DNA from: DAITPV01 sp050692555
Lineage (GTDB): Bacteria; Actinomycetota; UBA4738; CALAEC01
Assembly (NCBI GenBank): GCA_050692555.1
Contig: JBOGVS010000011.1
Coordinates: forward strand, 10,939 to 74,938
Direction of reading: 5' to 3'
DNA: 64,000 bases
The notes below the pieces were generated by a model. The model was not told the origin of the DNA. It ran no database searches and saw nothing but the letters and a program-made list of their open reading frames with translations. The position numbers were made by a program, and so were the translations under genes. Shown here piece by piece: positions 33,427 through 42,102 of the stretch (within the stretch, counting starts at the first letter, position 1; every line of letters starts with the position of its first letter).

Positions 33427-34059
33427 GTGCCGGTGATGGCGGAAGCGAACAGGCTCACCCCCAAACAGGAAGCCCGGCGCCGGCGGGTCATCGAGGCCGC
33501 CGCTCAGCTGGCCTCCGAGGGCGGGTACGACGCCGTGCAGATGCGCGACGTGGCCACTCGAGCCGACGTGGCCCTGGGCACCGTGTACCGGTACTTCTCC
33601 TCCAAGGACCAGCTCCTGGTGGAGTGCCTGTGGCAGGTGGCCCACCAGCTCCAACAGGACCTGGCCGGGCGGCCACCCAAGGGAGAGTCCACCGCCGACC
33701 GGGTGGTGGAGGTCATCCGCCGAGCCACCCGGGCCCTGGAAGCCGATCCCAAGGTCGCCTCGGCGCTGGTGACCGCGCTCGCGTCGCTGTCGTCGGAGGA
33801 CCCCGCCGGCCTGGAATCCGCACAGGCGGTCTACGCCATCGTCAGCGACATGTTCACCGAGGCCATGGACGGCGGCGACCACCCCGACCGGGAAGCGGTG
33901 ATCCGCACGCTCGGCCACGTGTGGCTGGCCGCCCTGATCACCTGGGTCCGCGGCTGGTCGACCAAGAACGAGATGTGGAGGGACCTGGAGGCCGCGGTTC
34001 GGCTGCTGCTCCCGGCGGGGGAGAAGGCCACCCGCTCCCTGGCCAAGGCCCGGGCGTGA
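33427..34059 (+). CDS. kstR: TetR-family steroid repressor KstR
   Basis: 210 residues if the GTG is used (an in-frame ATG lies three codons later). The DNA-binding domain (about 17-63) reads GGYDAVQMRDVATRADVA and LGTVYRYFSSKDQLLV, nearly the same as the mycobacterial KstR helix-turn-helix region; the effector domain keeps the same length. KstR is released from DNA by steroid-CoA intermediates. Its own operator covers its -10, so autorepression is expected, and matching sites occur before seven other units here. The GTG was chosen because it gives the same eight-base spacing to the -10 as fadD19. Stop overlaps the hsd4A start (GTGA). Confidence 0.9.
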   Translation: MPVMAEANRLTPKQEARRRRVIEAAAQLASEGGYDAVQMRDVATRADVALGTVYRYFSSKDQLLVECLWQVAHQLQQDLAGRPPKGESTADRVVEVIRRATRALEADPKVASALVTALASLSSEDPAGLESAQAVYAIVSDMFTEAMDGGDHPDREAVIRTLGHVWLAALITWVRGWSTKNEMWRDLEAAVRLLLPAGEKATRSLAKARA

Positions 34060-34961
34060 CCCCCGCCGGCGAGCGACCTCTCGAGGGCAAGGTGGCCGTG
34101 GTCACCGGGGCCGGACGCGGGCTGGGAAGGGCCGAAGCACTCCAGCTTGCCGGGCTCGGCGCCCGGGTGGTGGTCAACGACTTCGGGGTGGCCCTGGACG
34201 GCGCGGAGCCCCAGGACCAGCCGGCTCAGCAGGTGGTCGACGAGATCGCCGCGGCCGGCGGAGAGGCCGTGGCCCACGTCGGCGACGTGGCCGACTGGGA
34301 CGAGTCGCGAAGCCTCATCGAGCTGGCCCGGGAGACGTTCGGCGACCTCCATGTTCTGGTCAACAACGCTGGCATCCTTCGCGATCGCATGGTGTTCAAC
34401 ATGGCCGAGGAGGAATGGGACGCGGTGATCCGCGTCCACCTCAAGGGCCATTTCTCCACCACGCGATGGGCCACCGAGTACTGGCGGGGCCGGTCGAAGT
34501 CGGAGGGCGGCCCGGTCTACGGCCGCATCGTGAACACCTCGTCGGAGGCGTTCCTGTTCGGGTCTCCCGGGCAGCCGAACTACGCGGCGGCCAAGGCGGG
34601 GATCGTCGCGCTGACCCTGGCCACCGCCCAGTCCTGTTACGGGTACGGGGTGACCGCCAACGCCATCTGTCCACGGGCGCGCACCAGGATGACCGAGGCC
34701 ATGGGGCTCGACGCGGACATGTTCGCCCCGGAGAACGTGGCTCCCCTGGTCGGATACCTGGCCTCCCCCGCGGCCGAGCGAGTATCCGGGCAGGTGTTCG
34801 TGGTGTACGACGGCACCGTCCAGGTCGTGGAAGGGCCGGCCATCGGCGAGCGGTTCGACACCGAAGGCCGATGGACCGCGGAGGGGCTGGAGGAAGCCCT
34901 GGGACCGCTGTTCGACAAGCGGGAGCCGGTCACCGACGGCTACGTGATGCCGTTCGCCTAA
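34056..34961 (+). CDS. hsd4A: 17-beta-hydroxysteroid/3-hydroxyacyl-CoA dehydrogenase Hsd4A-like
   Basis: 301 residues, GTG start overlapping the kstR stop. Long SDR of the multifunctional-enzyme-2 type: TGAGRGLGRAEAL cofactor loop, VVNDFG, NNAGILRDRMVFNMAEEEWD, catalytic NTSSEAFLFGSPGQPNYAAAKAG with Ser and Tyr-Lys. Resembles mycobacterial Rv3502c (Hsd4A), which oxidises the 3-hydroxyacyl-CoA of the sterol side chain and the 17-hydroxyl. Position directly behind kstR supports a core role in side-chain beta-oxidation. Confidence 0.88.
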   Translation: MTPAGERPLEGKVAVVTGAGRGLGRAEALQLAGLGARVVVNDFGVALDGAEPQDQPAQQVVDEIAAAGGEAVAHVGDVADWDESRSLIELARETFGDLHVLVNNAGILRDRMVFNMAEEEWDAVIRVHLKGHFSTTRWATEYWRGRSKSEGGPVYGRIVNTSSEAFLFGSPGQPNYAAAKAGIVALTLATAQSCYGYGVTANAICPRARTRMTEAMGLDADMFAPENVAPLVGYLASPAAERVSGQVFVVYDGTVQVVEGPAIGERFDTEGRWTAEGLEEALGPLFDKREPVTDGYVMPFA

Positions 34962-34973
34962 CGAGGAGGAAGC

Positions 34974-36452
34974 ATGGCCGACAGCGTGATCACCGTCCGC
35001 AGCGAGGACCGGATGCTGATCGACGGACGCATGGTCGAGGCGGAGTCCGGAAAGACCTTCGAGAACGAAGATCCCGCCACCGAAGAGGTCATCGGCACGG
35101 CCGCCGATGCCTCTCCCCAGGATGCCGCCCGGGCCGTGGCCGCCGCCAGGAAGGCGTTCGACGAGACGTCCTGGTCCACCGACCACGCCCTCCGGAAACG
35201 GTCCTTGGAGCAGCTCCGGGCCGCGCTCGAGGAGGCCAAGGAGGAGCTCCGGGCCACGATCGTGGCCGAGGCCGGCTCCCCCATCCTGCTGACCTACACC
35301 GTCCAGCTCGACTACCCCGTCGAGTGGCTGTCGCACTGGGCGGACCTCGCGGAGAGCTACGAGTACGAACGGCCGCTGCCCGAGATCGAGAGCTTCGGGG
35401 GCAAGCACCGGGGATCGCTCCTGGCCGAGCCCGTCGGGGTGGTCGCCGCCATCACCCCGTTCAACTTCCCCCTATACCTGAACCTGGCCAAGCTAGGGCC
35501 GGCCCTGGCGGCCGGCTGCACGGTGATCCTCAAGCCGTCCCCCTACACGCCGTGGGCGGCCACGATCATGGGACGGCTGGTGGCCGAGAAGACGGACATC
35601 CCTCCGGGGGTGGTGAACGTGGTGACCTCGTCCGATCCCGCCACCGCCGAGGCGCTGACCACCGACCCCCGAGTGGACATGGTCAGCTTCACCGGCTCCA
35701 CGGCGACGGGCCGGAAGATCATGGCCGCCGCCGCGGAGACCGTGAAGAAGGTGCAGCTGGAGCTGGGCGGGAAGTCGGCCAACATCGTCCTCGACGACGC
35801 CGACCTGATGACCGCCCTGCCACTGGCCGCCGGGTGGGTGTGCGCCCACTCCGGGCAGGGGTGCGGGATCTACTCCCGCCTGCTCCTCCCCCGCGAGCGG
35901 TACGACGAGGGCGTGGCCCTGATGGAGATGGCCTTCCAGAACATGGCCGTTGGCGACCCGAAGGACCCGGCCACGCTCCAGGGCCCACAGATCAGCGCGG
36001 CCCAGCGGGACCGGGTGCTGGACTACGTCGCCAAGGGGAAGGAAGAAGGAGCGCGCCTGGTGTCGGGCGGGGGGATCCCCGAGAATCTGGAGCGGGGCTA
36101 CTACGTGCAGCCAACGCTGTTCGCCGACGTTGACCCCGGCTCCACGATCGCCAGGGAGGAGATCTTCGGGCCGGTCCTCTGCGTGATCCCGTTCGATGAT
36201 CAGGACGACGCGGTCCGCATCGCCAACGACTCCATTTTTGGGCTCACCGGCAACGTGTGGAGCGCCTCGGAGGAGCGAGGCCTCGACGTGGCCCGGCGGA
36301 TCCGGGCCGGGTCCATGTCGGTCAACGGAGCTCAGTGGCTCGACCGCACCCGTCCGTTCGGTGGCTACAAGCAGAGTGGGATCGGCCGGGAGAACGGCGT
36401 CAAGGGTTTCGAGGAGTTCCTCGAGACCAAGGTCCTGGCCCTCCCAGGCTGA
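34974..36452 (+). CDS. NAD(P)-dependent aldehyde dehydrogenase
   Basis: 492 residues after a GAGGAGGA ribosome site. ALDH fold: TPFNFPLYLNLAKLGPALAAG, KPSPYTPW, FTGSTATGRKIM, general-base Glu in ELGGKS (about residue 262), nucleophile Cys in GQGCGIYSR (about 297) and EEIFGPVL. Likely converts a side-chain C26 aldehyde, after the P450 and alcohol dehydrogenase, to the acid used by FadD19; inferred from operon membership. Separated from hsd4A by 12 bases. Confidence 0.85.
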   Translation: MADSVITVRSEDRMLIDGRMVEAESGKTFENEDPATEEVIGTAADASPQDAARAVAAARKAFDETSWSTDHALRKRSLEQLRAALEEAKEELRATIVAEAGSPILLTYTVQLDYPVEWLSHWADLAESYEYERPLPEIESFGGKHRGSLLAEPVGVVAAITPFNFPLYLNLAKLGPALAAGCTVILKPSPYTPWAATIMGRLVAEKTDIPPGVVNVVTSSDPATAEALTTDPRVDMVSFTGSTATGRKIMAAAAETVKKVQLELGGKSANIVLDDADLMTALPLAAGWVCAHSGQGCGIYSRLLLPRERYDEGVALMEMAFQNMAVGDPKDPATLQGPQISAAQRDRVLDYVAKGKEEGARLVSGGGIPENLERGYYVQPTLFADVDPGSTIAREEIFGPVLCVIPFDDQDDAVRIANDSIFGLTGNVWSASEERGLDVARRIRAGSMSVNGAQWLDRTRPFGGYKQSGIGRENGVKGFEEFLETKVLALPG

Positions 36453-36454
36453 TC

Positions 36455-37468
36455 ATGGCCGACCCGCTCCGCCTCGGACTGGCCCTCGGCTACTGGGGCG
36501 CCGAGCCGACCCCCGGGTTCGTCGACCTGGCCCTGGAGGCCGAGCGCCTGGGCTACGAGTCCGTGTGGACCGCGGAGGCCTACGGGTCCGACGTGTTCAC
36601 CCCCCTGTGCTGGATCGGGGCGCGGACCACCAAGATCAAGCTGGGGTCGGGGCTGGCCCAGATCTCCGCACGGACCCCCGCCTCCCTGGCCATGACCGCG
36701 GCCACCATCGATCACCTGTCGGAGGGCCGGCTGATCCTGGGCCTGGGAGTCTCCGGGCCGCAGGTGGTGGAGGGATGGTACGGGCAGCCGTTCCCCAAGC
36801 CGCTGGCCCGAGCTAGGGAGTACGTGGAGATCGTCCGGGCCATCCTTCGCCGGGAGGGACCGGTGGTCCACGAGGGCGAGCACTATCCGCTTCCCTACCC
36901 GGGCGGGACCGGTTTGGGCAAGCCGCTGAAGATCACCGTCCATCCGCTGCGGGCCGACATCCCCATCTACCTGGGCGCCCAGGGGCCCAAGAACGTCGCG
37001 CTGGCCACGGAGATCGCCGACGGGTGGGCGCCGATGTTCTTCTCCCCCTATCGCATCGAGCGCTACGAGGAGGCCCTGGCCGGCGCACCCGAGGGCTTCG
37101 AGGTGGCCTGCGTGGCCACGGTGGTGCTGGGCGACGACGTGGCCGAGGCCCTGATCCCGGTGAAGTGGGCCATGGCCTTCTACATCGGAGGGATGGGCGC
37201 GCCGGGGATGAACTTCCACCTCGACGTGGTGGCCAACATGGGGTTCGCCGAGGAAGCCCGGCGGGTGGCGGAGCTGTTCCGGGATGGGAAGCGGGAAGAG
37301 GCGGCCATGGCGGTCCCAGACGAGCTGGCCGACGAGATCTCGCTCGTCGGGCCCGAGAGCCGGATCCGGGAGCGGCTGGAGGCCTGGATCAAGAGCCCCG
37401 TCACCCAGCTGCTGGCGGGGACCGGGGACCCGGCGGCCCTGCGGGTCCTGGCCGACGCGCTGTGGTGA
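36455..37468 (+). CDS. F420-dependent LLM oxidoreductase, Rv3520c-like
   Basis: 337 residues, ATG two bases after the preceding stop. Luciferase-like TIM barrel: GLALGYWGAEPTPGF, VWTAEAYGSDVFTPL, LGLGVSGPQVVEGWYGQPFPKPLAR and PIYLGAQGPKNVALA. These match mycobacterial Rv3520c, a KstR-regulon coenzyme-F420-type enzyme of unknown reaction next to the ltp3/ltp4 genes. A reduction or dehydrogenation in sterol breakdown is likely but not specified by the sequence. Confidence 0.82.
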   Translation: MADPLRLGLALGYWGAEPTPGFVDLALEAERLGYESVWTAEAYGSDVFTPLCWIGARTTKIKLGSGLAQISARTPASLAMTAATIDHLSEGRLILGLGVSGPQVVEGWYGQPFPKPLARAREYVEIVRAILRREGPVVHEGEHYPLPYPGGTGLGKPLKITVHPLRADIPIYLGAQGPKNVALATEIADGWAPMFFSPYRIERYEEALAGAPEGFEVACVATVVLGDDVAEALIPVKWAMAFYIGGMGAPGMNFHLDVVANMGFAEEARRVAELFRDGKREEAAMAVPDELADEISLVGPESRIRERLEAWIKSPVTQLLAGTGDPAALRVLADALW

Positions 37469-37486
37469 GACCAAGAGGAGGTTGTC

Positions 37487-38650
37487 GTGACTGATGCGGT
37501 GATCGTCGAGGCGGTTAGGACACCGATCGGGAAGCGCAACGGAGCTCTGGCCGGGGTGCACGCCGCGGATCTGCTGGGCACCGTGCTGGTGGACGTGATC
37601 AAGCGGTCGGGCATCCCCCCGTCCGAGGTCCAGCAGGTGATCGGCGGATGCGTGTCCCAGGCCGGCGAGCAGGGACTCAACGTGACCAGGACGGCGTGGC
37701 TGGGCGCCGGGCTCCCGTACGAGGCCGCGGCCACCACGATCGACTCCCAGTGCGGCTCCTCTCAGCAGGCCAACCACCTGATCCAGGGTCTGATCGCCGC
37801 TGGGGCCATCGACGTGGGGATCGCCTCTGGTCTGGAGTCGATGACCCGGGTGCCGCTGGGATCCAACGTGTCGTCGGGGCCCGGCTCGTTCATCCCTCCG
37901 GACTGGTCTTTGGACATGCCCGATCAGTTCGGCGGCGCCGAGCGGATCGCCCAGAACCGGAGCATCACCCGCGAGGACGCGGATGCCTTCGGCCTGGCCT
38001 CCCAGCAGAAGGCCAAGGCCGCCTGGGCCGAAGGCCGGTTCGACCGAGAGGTGGTGCCGGTCGAGGCTCCCGCGCTGGGCGAGGACGGCCAGCCCACCGG
38101 CGAACGCGTCGCGGTGAGCCGGGACCAGGGGCTCCGGGAAACTACCCTGGAAGGGCTGGCCGGGTTGAAGCCGGTCCAGGAGGGCGGGATCCACACGGCG
38201 GGGACCTCGTCCCAGATCTCCGACGGCGCGGCGACCGTCCTGTGGATGACGGACGAGAAGGCTCGGGCGCTGGGCGTAACCCCCCGTGCCCGGTTGCGGG
38301 CCCAGGTGTTGGTCGGATCGGACCCCTACTACCTGCTCGACGGGCCGGTGGACGCCACTCGCGCCGTTCTGGCCAAGGCCGGAATGACCATGGCCGACAT
38401 CGACCTGGTGGAGATCAACGAGGCCTTCGCCTCCGTGGTCCTGTCCTGGGCAAGCGTTCACCAGCCGGACATGGACCAGGTCAACGTGAACGGCGGGGCC
38501 ATCGCCCTGGGCCACCCGGTGGGAGCCACCGGCTCCAGGCTGATAACCACCGCCCTGCACGAGCTGGAGCGCTCCGACCGGACCACCGCCCTGGTCACCA
38601 TGTGCTGCGGCGGTGCCCTGGGCTCGGGCAGCATCCTCGAGCGGATCTAG
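37487..38650 (+). CDS. fadA5: Steroid 3-ketoacyl-CoA thiolase FadA5
   Basis: 387 residues from GTG behind AGAGGAGG. True thiolase: nucleophile Cys89 in DSQCGSSQQANHL, His in NGGAIALGHPVGATGS and the second Cys in TMCCGGALGSG. The protein follows mycobacterial FadA5 almost block by block (QVIGGCV, ITREDADAFGLASQ, KPVQEGGIHTAGTSSQISDGA), the enzyme that releases acetyl-CoA or propionyl-CoA from C24/C22 steroid ketoacyl-CoA. Fifth gene of the kstR operon. Confidence 0.93.
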   Translation: MTDAVIVEAVRTPIGKRNGALAGVHAADLLGTVLVDVIKRSGIPPSEVQQVIGGCVSQAGEQGLNVTRTAWLGAGLPYEAAATTIDSQCGSSQQANHLIQGLIAAGAIDVGIASGLESMTRVPLGSNVSSGPGSFIPPDWSLDMPDQFGGAERIAQNRSITREDADAFGLASQQKAKAAWAEGRFDREVVPVEAPALGEDGQPTGERVAVSRDQGLRETTLEGLAGLKPVQEGGIHTAGTSSQISDGAATVLWMTDEKARALGVTPRARLRAQVLVGSDPYYLLDGPVDATRAVLAKAGMTMADIDLVEINEAFASVVLSWASVHQPDMDQVNVNGGAIALGHPVGATGSRLITTALHELERSDRTTALVTMCCGGALGSGSILERI

Positions 38651-38674
38651 AGGGGGGCAGGGTCCCTCGTGAGT

Positions 38675-38715
38675 GTGGTCGGGATCATGTCCAGGTGGTC
38701 GGGATCCTGACCACC
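38675..38715. promoter_or_regulatory. Direct and inverted repeat block before the winged-helix gene
   Basis: GTGGTCGGGATC occurs at 38675-38686 and 38695-38706, exactly 20 bases (two helical turns) apart. The second copy continues into an almost perfect inverted repeat with arms GGTGGTC (38694-38700) and GACCACC (38709-38715) around GGGATCCT. Candidate operator of the following regulator, or a weak fadA5 terminator. Confidence 0.5.
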
Positions 38716-38736
38716 CCTGCGGAGCACCCCGCCACC

Positions 38737-39111
38737 ATGTCCTCACGCGGTGGTATCCACCTTCCGGTGGATGACCCCGACCGGGAGCTGGCGGCCATCT
38801 TCGGGCACCCGATCACGCGGACGCCCAAGCCGACCGACCGCGCCCTGGACGAGATCCTGGCCAGCCGGACCCATGTCCGGGTCCTCAGGACGCTGGCGGC
38901 CCTCGACCAGGAGCTCAATCTCACCGCCCGGGATGTGGCTCGCCGAGCCGGAGCTTCACATGGACGGGTCATGGAGGTGTTGCGGCAACTGGAGTCGCTC
39001 GGCGTGGTCACCACTCACTGGGCCCCAACTCATGCCGTGCATCGCCTGAACGTCGAGCACCCGTTGCACGCAGCTCTGCGCTCCTTGTTCGACGCGGAGC
39101 GGGAACTCTAG
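38737..39111 (+). CDS. Small winged-helix DNA-binding protein (ArsR/MarR-like)
   Basis: 124 residues. One recognisable domain: THVRVLRTLAALDQELNLTARDVARRAGASHGRVMEVLRQLESLGVV, a helix-turn-helix with the following wing region (TTHWAPTHAVHRLN). No effector domain or cysteine pair. It lies between fadA5 and an LLM enzyme; the repeat block 22 bases upstream is its likely own target. The next gene starts immediately after its TAG, so it would control or be co-transcribed with that enzyme. Confidence 0.7.
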   Translation: MSSRGGIHLPVDDPDRELAAIFGHPITRTPKPTDRALDEILASRTHVRVLRTLAALDQELNLTARDVARRAGASHGRVMEVLRQLESLGVVTTHWAPTHAVHRLNVEHPLHAALRSLFDAEREL

Positions 39112-40227
39112 GTGGCCCTGGAGGTCGGCGCCCCGGGGACCGTCGGTCCTCCAGTAGAGGGCCTCCTCAAGACCGCCCGGCGCAATGAAGAGAAGGGCTA
39201 CGACGCCATCTGGTGGCCCGACCACTGGATGGGGTGGTTTCCCGACTCCATGTGGACTCCCGACGTGAGCCCCCTTGCGCAGTACTCACCCAATCCCCAC
39301 ATCCACCTCGACCCGGTGGCCGCCATCGCCGCGGTGGGGGTGCACACGGATCGGATCCGGTTGGGCACCTCGGTGACCGAGCCCATCCGGCGCCACCCCG
39401 CGATGCTGGCCAACGAGTGGCTGACGCTCGATCACCTGACCCGGGGACGAGCGATCCTGGGGATCGGGGCCGGCGAAGCGGAGAACATCACCCCATACGG
39501 GATGGACTTCTCCAAGCCAGCGTCACGGTTCGAAGAGGCCCTGGCGATCATCCGCCTCCTGTGGGAGAGCGACGGGCCCGTGGACTTCGACGGCGACCGA
39601 TGGACGCTGCGCGACGCCGTCCAGGGTCTCGGTCCGTACGAGGCCGGCCGGTACCCGCCGATCTGGACCGGGGCCCGTGGACCCCGGATGCTCGACATCA
39701 CCGGGCATCTCGCCGACGGATGGCTCCCGTGGTACATGCCGATCGACGAGTTCACCTCCGGGCTGGAACGGATACGCGCAGCGGCCACGAGCGCGGGCCG
39801 GGACCCCCAGGCGATCACTCCTGCGATGTGGTGCTACGTGGTGACCGACGAGGACCACGAGGAGACGCACCGGCTCCTAGGCCATCGCCTGCCCAAGTCC
39901 AACCTCCTGATCCTGCCCAGCGAGGCGTACGATGAGGCCGGATACATGCATCCGCTGGGCCCCGGGTTCGACGGGATCCGCGACTACATACCCACCCGAT
40001 ACGGGAGGGAGGAGATCCTGTCCGCCATCGACGCCATCCCCGAGGAGTTCGCCCACGACCGAACCCTCCATGGCACACCCGATGAGCTGGTGAAGGTGGC
40101 TCGGGAGTACGAGGCCGCCGGCCTTCGGCACATCGTGCTGTGGAACATGACGTTCTTCGCCGACACGTCCCTGGTGCGGCAGAGCTTCGCACTGATCGAC
40201 GAGGTCGCAGCCGCCCTGAAACGCTAG
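39112..40227 (+). CDS. F420-dependent LLM oxidoreductase
   Basis: 371 residues, GTG directly after the preceding stop. Luciferase-like barrel: YDAIWWPDHWMGWFPDSMW, IRLGTSVTEPIRRHPAMLANEWLTLDHL, LGIGAGEAENITPYG and PPIWTGARGPRMLDITG. Closer to the mer/phthiodiolone-reductase group than to the Rv3520c-like enzyme. Substrate unknown. It ends four bases from the stop of the convergent DapB-like gene. Confidence 0.78.
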   Translation: MALEVGAPGTVGPPVEGLLKTARRNEEKGYDAIWWPDHWMGWFPDSMWTPDVSPLAQYSPNPHIHLDPVAAIAAVGVHTDRIRLGTSVTEPIRRHPAMLANEWLTLDHLTRGRAILGIGAGEAENITPYGMDFSKPASRFEEALAIIRLLWESDGPVDFDGDRWTLRDAVQGLGPYEAGRYPPIWTGARGPRMLDITGHLADGWLPWYMPIDEFTSGLERIRAAATSAGRDPQAITPAMWCYVVTDEDHEETHRLLGHRLPKSNLLILPSEAYDEAGYMHPLGPGFDGIRDYIPTRYGREEILSAIDAIPEEFAHDRTLHGTPDELVKVAREYEAAGLRHIVLWNMTFFADTSLVRQSFALIDEVAAALKR

Positions 40228-40231
40228 GCGG

Positions 40232-41299
40232 TCAGGCGAACAGCCCGCGGCCGATCACCGTGGGGATGTCCAGGGCGGTGAGCAGGCCGGGCGGCGCCGC
40301 GACCACGGCGGGGATGGCGTTCACCAACCGCATGGCCGTGGCCTTCAGCCCCGCGGTGTTGTGGTCGCCGTCGGTGCCCAGGAGCTGGAGGTCCAGGGTG
40401 TAGTTGGGCTCCCCGGTGACCTTGACCCGGTAGCATCCCTGCCCCACGGGCTGGGGCCACTCGGGGGCCAGGTCGTCGCGAAGCCGGGTGACGTGCTCGA
40501 GCACCGTGACCGGGCGGCCATCCTTCATCCCTCGGACCTCGAACCGGAGGGCCGCCGCCGTTCCCTCCTCGATGGTCCCGGAGTCGATCTCGAACTTCTC
40601 CGGCGCCGGCCGCCGCTCGTACCACTCCTCTGTTCCGTCGAGCTCGATCCCCAGGCCCGCTGCCAGCCCCCGAACCACGCCGCCCCACGCCAGCGTGAGG
40701 ATCCCCGGTTGGAGCAGCATGGGGATGTCAGCGACCGGCTTGCCGAATCCCATGATGTCGAAGATGACCATGGGCTGGTCGTAGGTGGCGTAGTTGAGGA
40801 TCTCCATGCACCGGACCTCCTCGATCCGCTCGGAGATCCCCGTCAGCACCAGGGCCAGGGCGTCGTTGGCGAACCCGGGGTCGATGCCGTTGACCCACAG
40901 CGACGCACCACCCTCGGCCGCGGCGTCTCGTACCCCTTGCACCATGTCCGGAGGGGCCACCCCGTCGGGGAAGTGGAGGAGCACTGGGCTGCTGGACACC
41001 ACGTTGATCCCGGCGCGGAGGAACCGCTTGAGGTCCTCGACCGCTTCGAACAGCCGGTCGTCGGCCATGGCCGTGTGCACGATGCAATCGGGACGGAGGG
41101 CCAGCAGAGCATCCGCGTCGTCCGAGGCCTTGATCCCCAGGTCGCGTCCCAGGCCGGCCAGCTCCCCCGCGTCCCGCCCCACCTTGTCGGGGTTGGACAC
41201 CCACACCCCGATCAGCTCCAGTTCCGGCCGGGCGTCGATCCCGGCGATGGCGTGCCGGCCCACGTGGCCGGTGCTCCACTCCACCACCCGGTACGTCAC
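40232..41299 (-). CDS. DapB-like NAD(P)-binding oxidoreductase
   Basis: 355 residues starting at GTG (VTYRVVEWSTGHVGRHAI); the 20 codons open upstream are shadow. Rossmann N-terminal domain of the dihydrodipicolinate-reductase type, with WSTGHVGRHAIAGI in place of the glycine loop and GVWVSNPDKVGRDAGEL after strand two. C-terminal half unlike DapB. Such proteins recur in actinobacterial steroid loci, with no known reaction that I can name. Ten bases after the SDR gene, third gene behind the operator at 43271. Confidence 0.72.
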   Translation of the reverse strand: MTYRVVEWSTGHVGRHAIAGIDARPELELIGVWVSNPDKVGRDAGELAGLGRDLGIKASDDADALLALRPDCIVHTAMADDRLFEAVEDLKRFLRAGINVVSSSPVLLHFPDGVAPPDMVQGVRDAAAEGGASLWVNGIDPGFANDALALVLTGISERIEEVRCMEILNYATYDQPMVIFDIMGFGKPVADIPMLLQPGILTLAWGGVVRGLAAGLGIELDGTEEWYERRPAPEKFEIDSGTIEEGTAAALRFEVRGMKDGRPVTVLEHVTRLRDDLAPEWPQPVGQGCYRVKVTGEPNYTLDLQLLGTDGDHNTAGLKATAMRLVNAIPAVVAAPPGLLTALDIPTVIGRGLFA

Positions 41300-41309
41300 G
41301 CGGCCCTCC

Positions 41310-42098
41310 TCATAGGTCCGGGATCCCGATCTCCAGGGTGGGCGCCTCGGTCCCTCCATCGACCTCCAGCACCTTCCCGGTGATGTACGCGCCGGCCGGT
41401 GAGGTGAGGAACAGCACGGCCGTGGCGATGTCCTCGGGCTCGCCGATCCGCTTCAGCGGCGTGGCCGCCTCCATCCGAGTGCGGAGCTCCTCTTCGGTGA
41501 GCACCAGCTCCAGCGCCGAGGTGGCCACCGACCCGACGGCGATGGCGTTCACCCTGATCCGGGGCGCGAGGTCCCGAGCCGCCAGCCTGGTGTAGTGGGC
41601 CAGCGCGGCCTTGGCCGTTCCGTAGCCCAGGTATCCGCGCCCGGTGACCCGGCCCATCACCGAGGAGATGTTCACCACCGCCCCCCCGTCGTTCTCCACC
41701 ATGATCGGGGCCGCGGCCTGGGTGAGGGCGTGGGCGGTGCCCACGTTGAACCGGAAGGCCTGCTCCAGCGTCTTGGGTGAGGTGTCCATGAACGGGGCGG
41801 GCATCCACCCGCCCACGTTGTTGACCACAACATCGACCCGGCCGAACGCGTCCTTCGCCGTCTCCGCCAGTCCGGCCACCGCGTCGAGGTCGCTGAGGTC
41901 GGCGGGGACCACCACGGCCCGGCGACCGACCTCCTCCACCCGGTTGGCGACCTCCTTGAGCTGTTCCTCGGTGCGAGAGGAGATCACCACGTCCGCTCCG
42001 GCCTCGGCCAGGGCGATGGCGATGGCGGCGCCGATCCCCCGGCCCGCGCCGGTGATGACGGCGACTCGGTCGGTGAGCTGGAAGCGGTCGAGTATCAC
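41310..42098 (-). CDS. Short-chain dehydrogenase of the steroid locus (Rv3549c-like)
   Basis: 262 residues, GTG start. Classical SDR: TGAGRGIGAAIAIAL, VNNVGGWMPAPF, catalytic NISSVMGRVTGRGYLGYGTAKAALAHY and the C-terminal EVDGGTEAPTLEIGIPDL. SSRTEE after strand two suggests NADP(H). Resembles the 7-alpha-hydroxysteroid-dehydrogenase-like SDRs of mycobacterial steroid loci (Rv3548c/Rv3549c). Four bases behind the LLM gene, so part of a three-gene unit with the DapB-like oxidoreductase. Confidence 0.78.
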   Translation of the reverse strand: MILDRFQLTDRVAVITGAGRGIGAAIAIALAEAGADVVISSRTEEQLKEVANRVEEVGRRAVVVPADLSDLDAVAGLAETAKDAFGRVDVVVNNVGGWMPAPFMDTSPKTLEQAFRFNVGTAHALTQAAAPIMVENDGGAVVNISSVMGRVTGRGYLGYGTAKAALAHYTRLAARDLAPRIRVNAIAVGSVATSALELVLTEEELRTRMEAATPLKRIGEPEDIATAVLFLTSPAGAYITGKVLEVDGGTEAPTLEIGIPDL

Positions 42099-42102
42099 GC
42101 GG

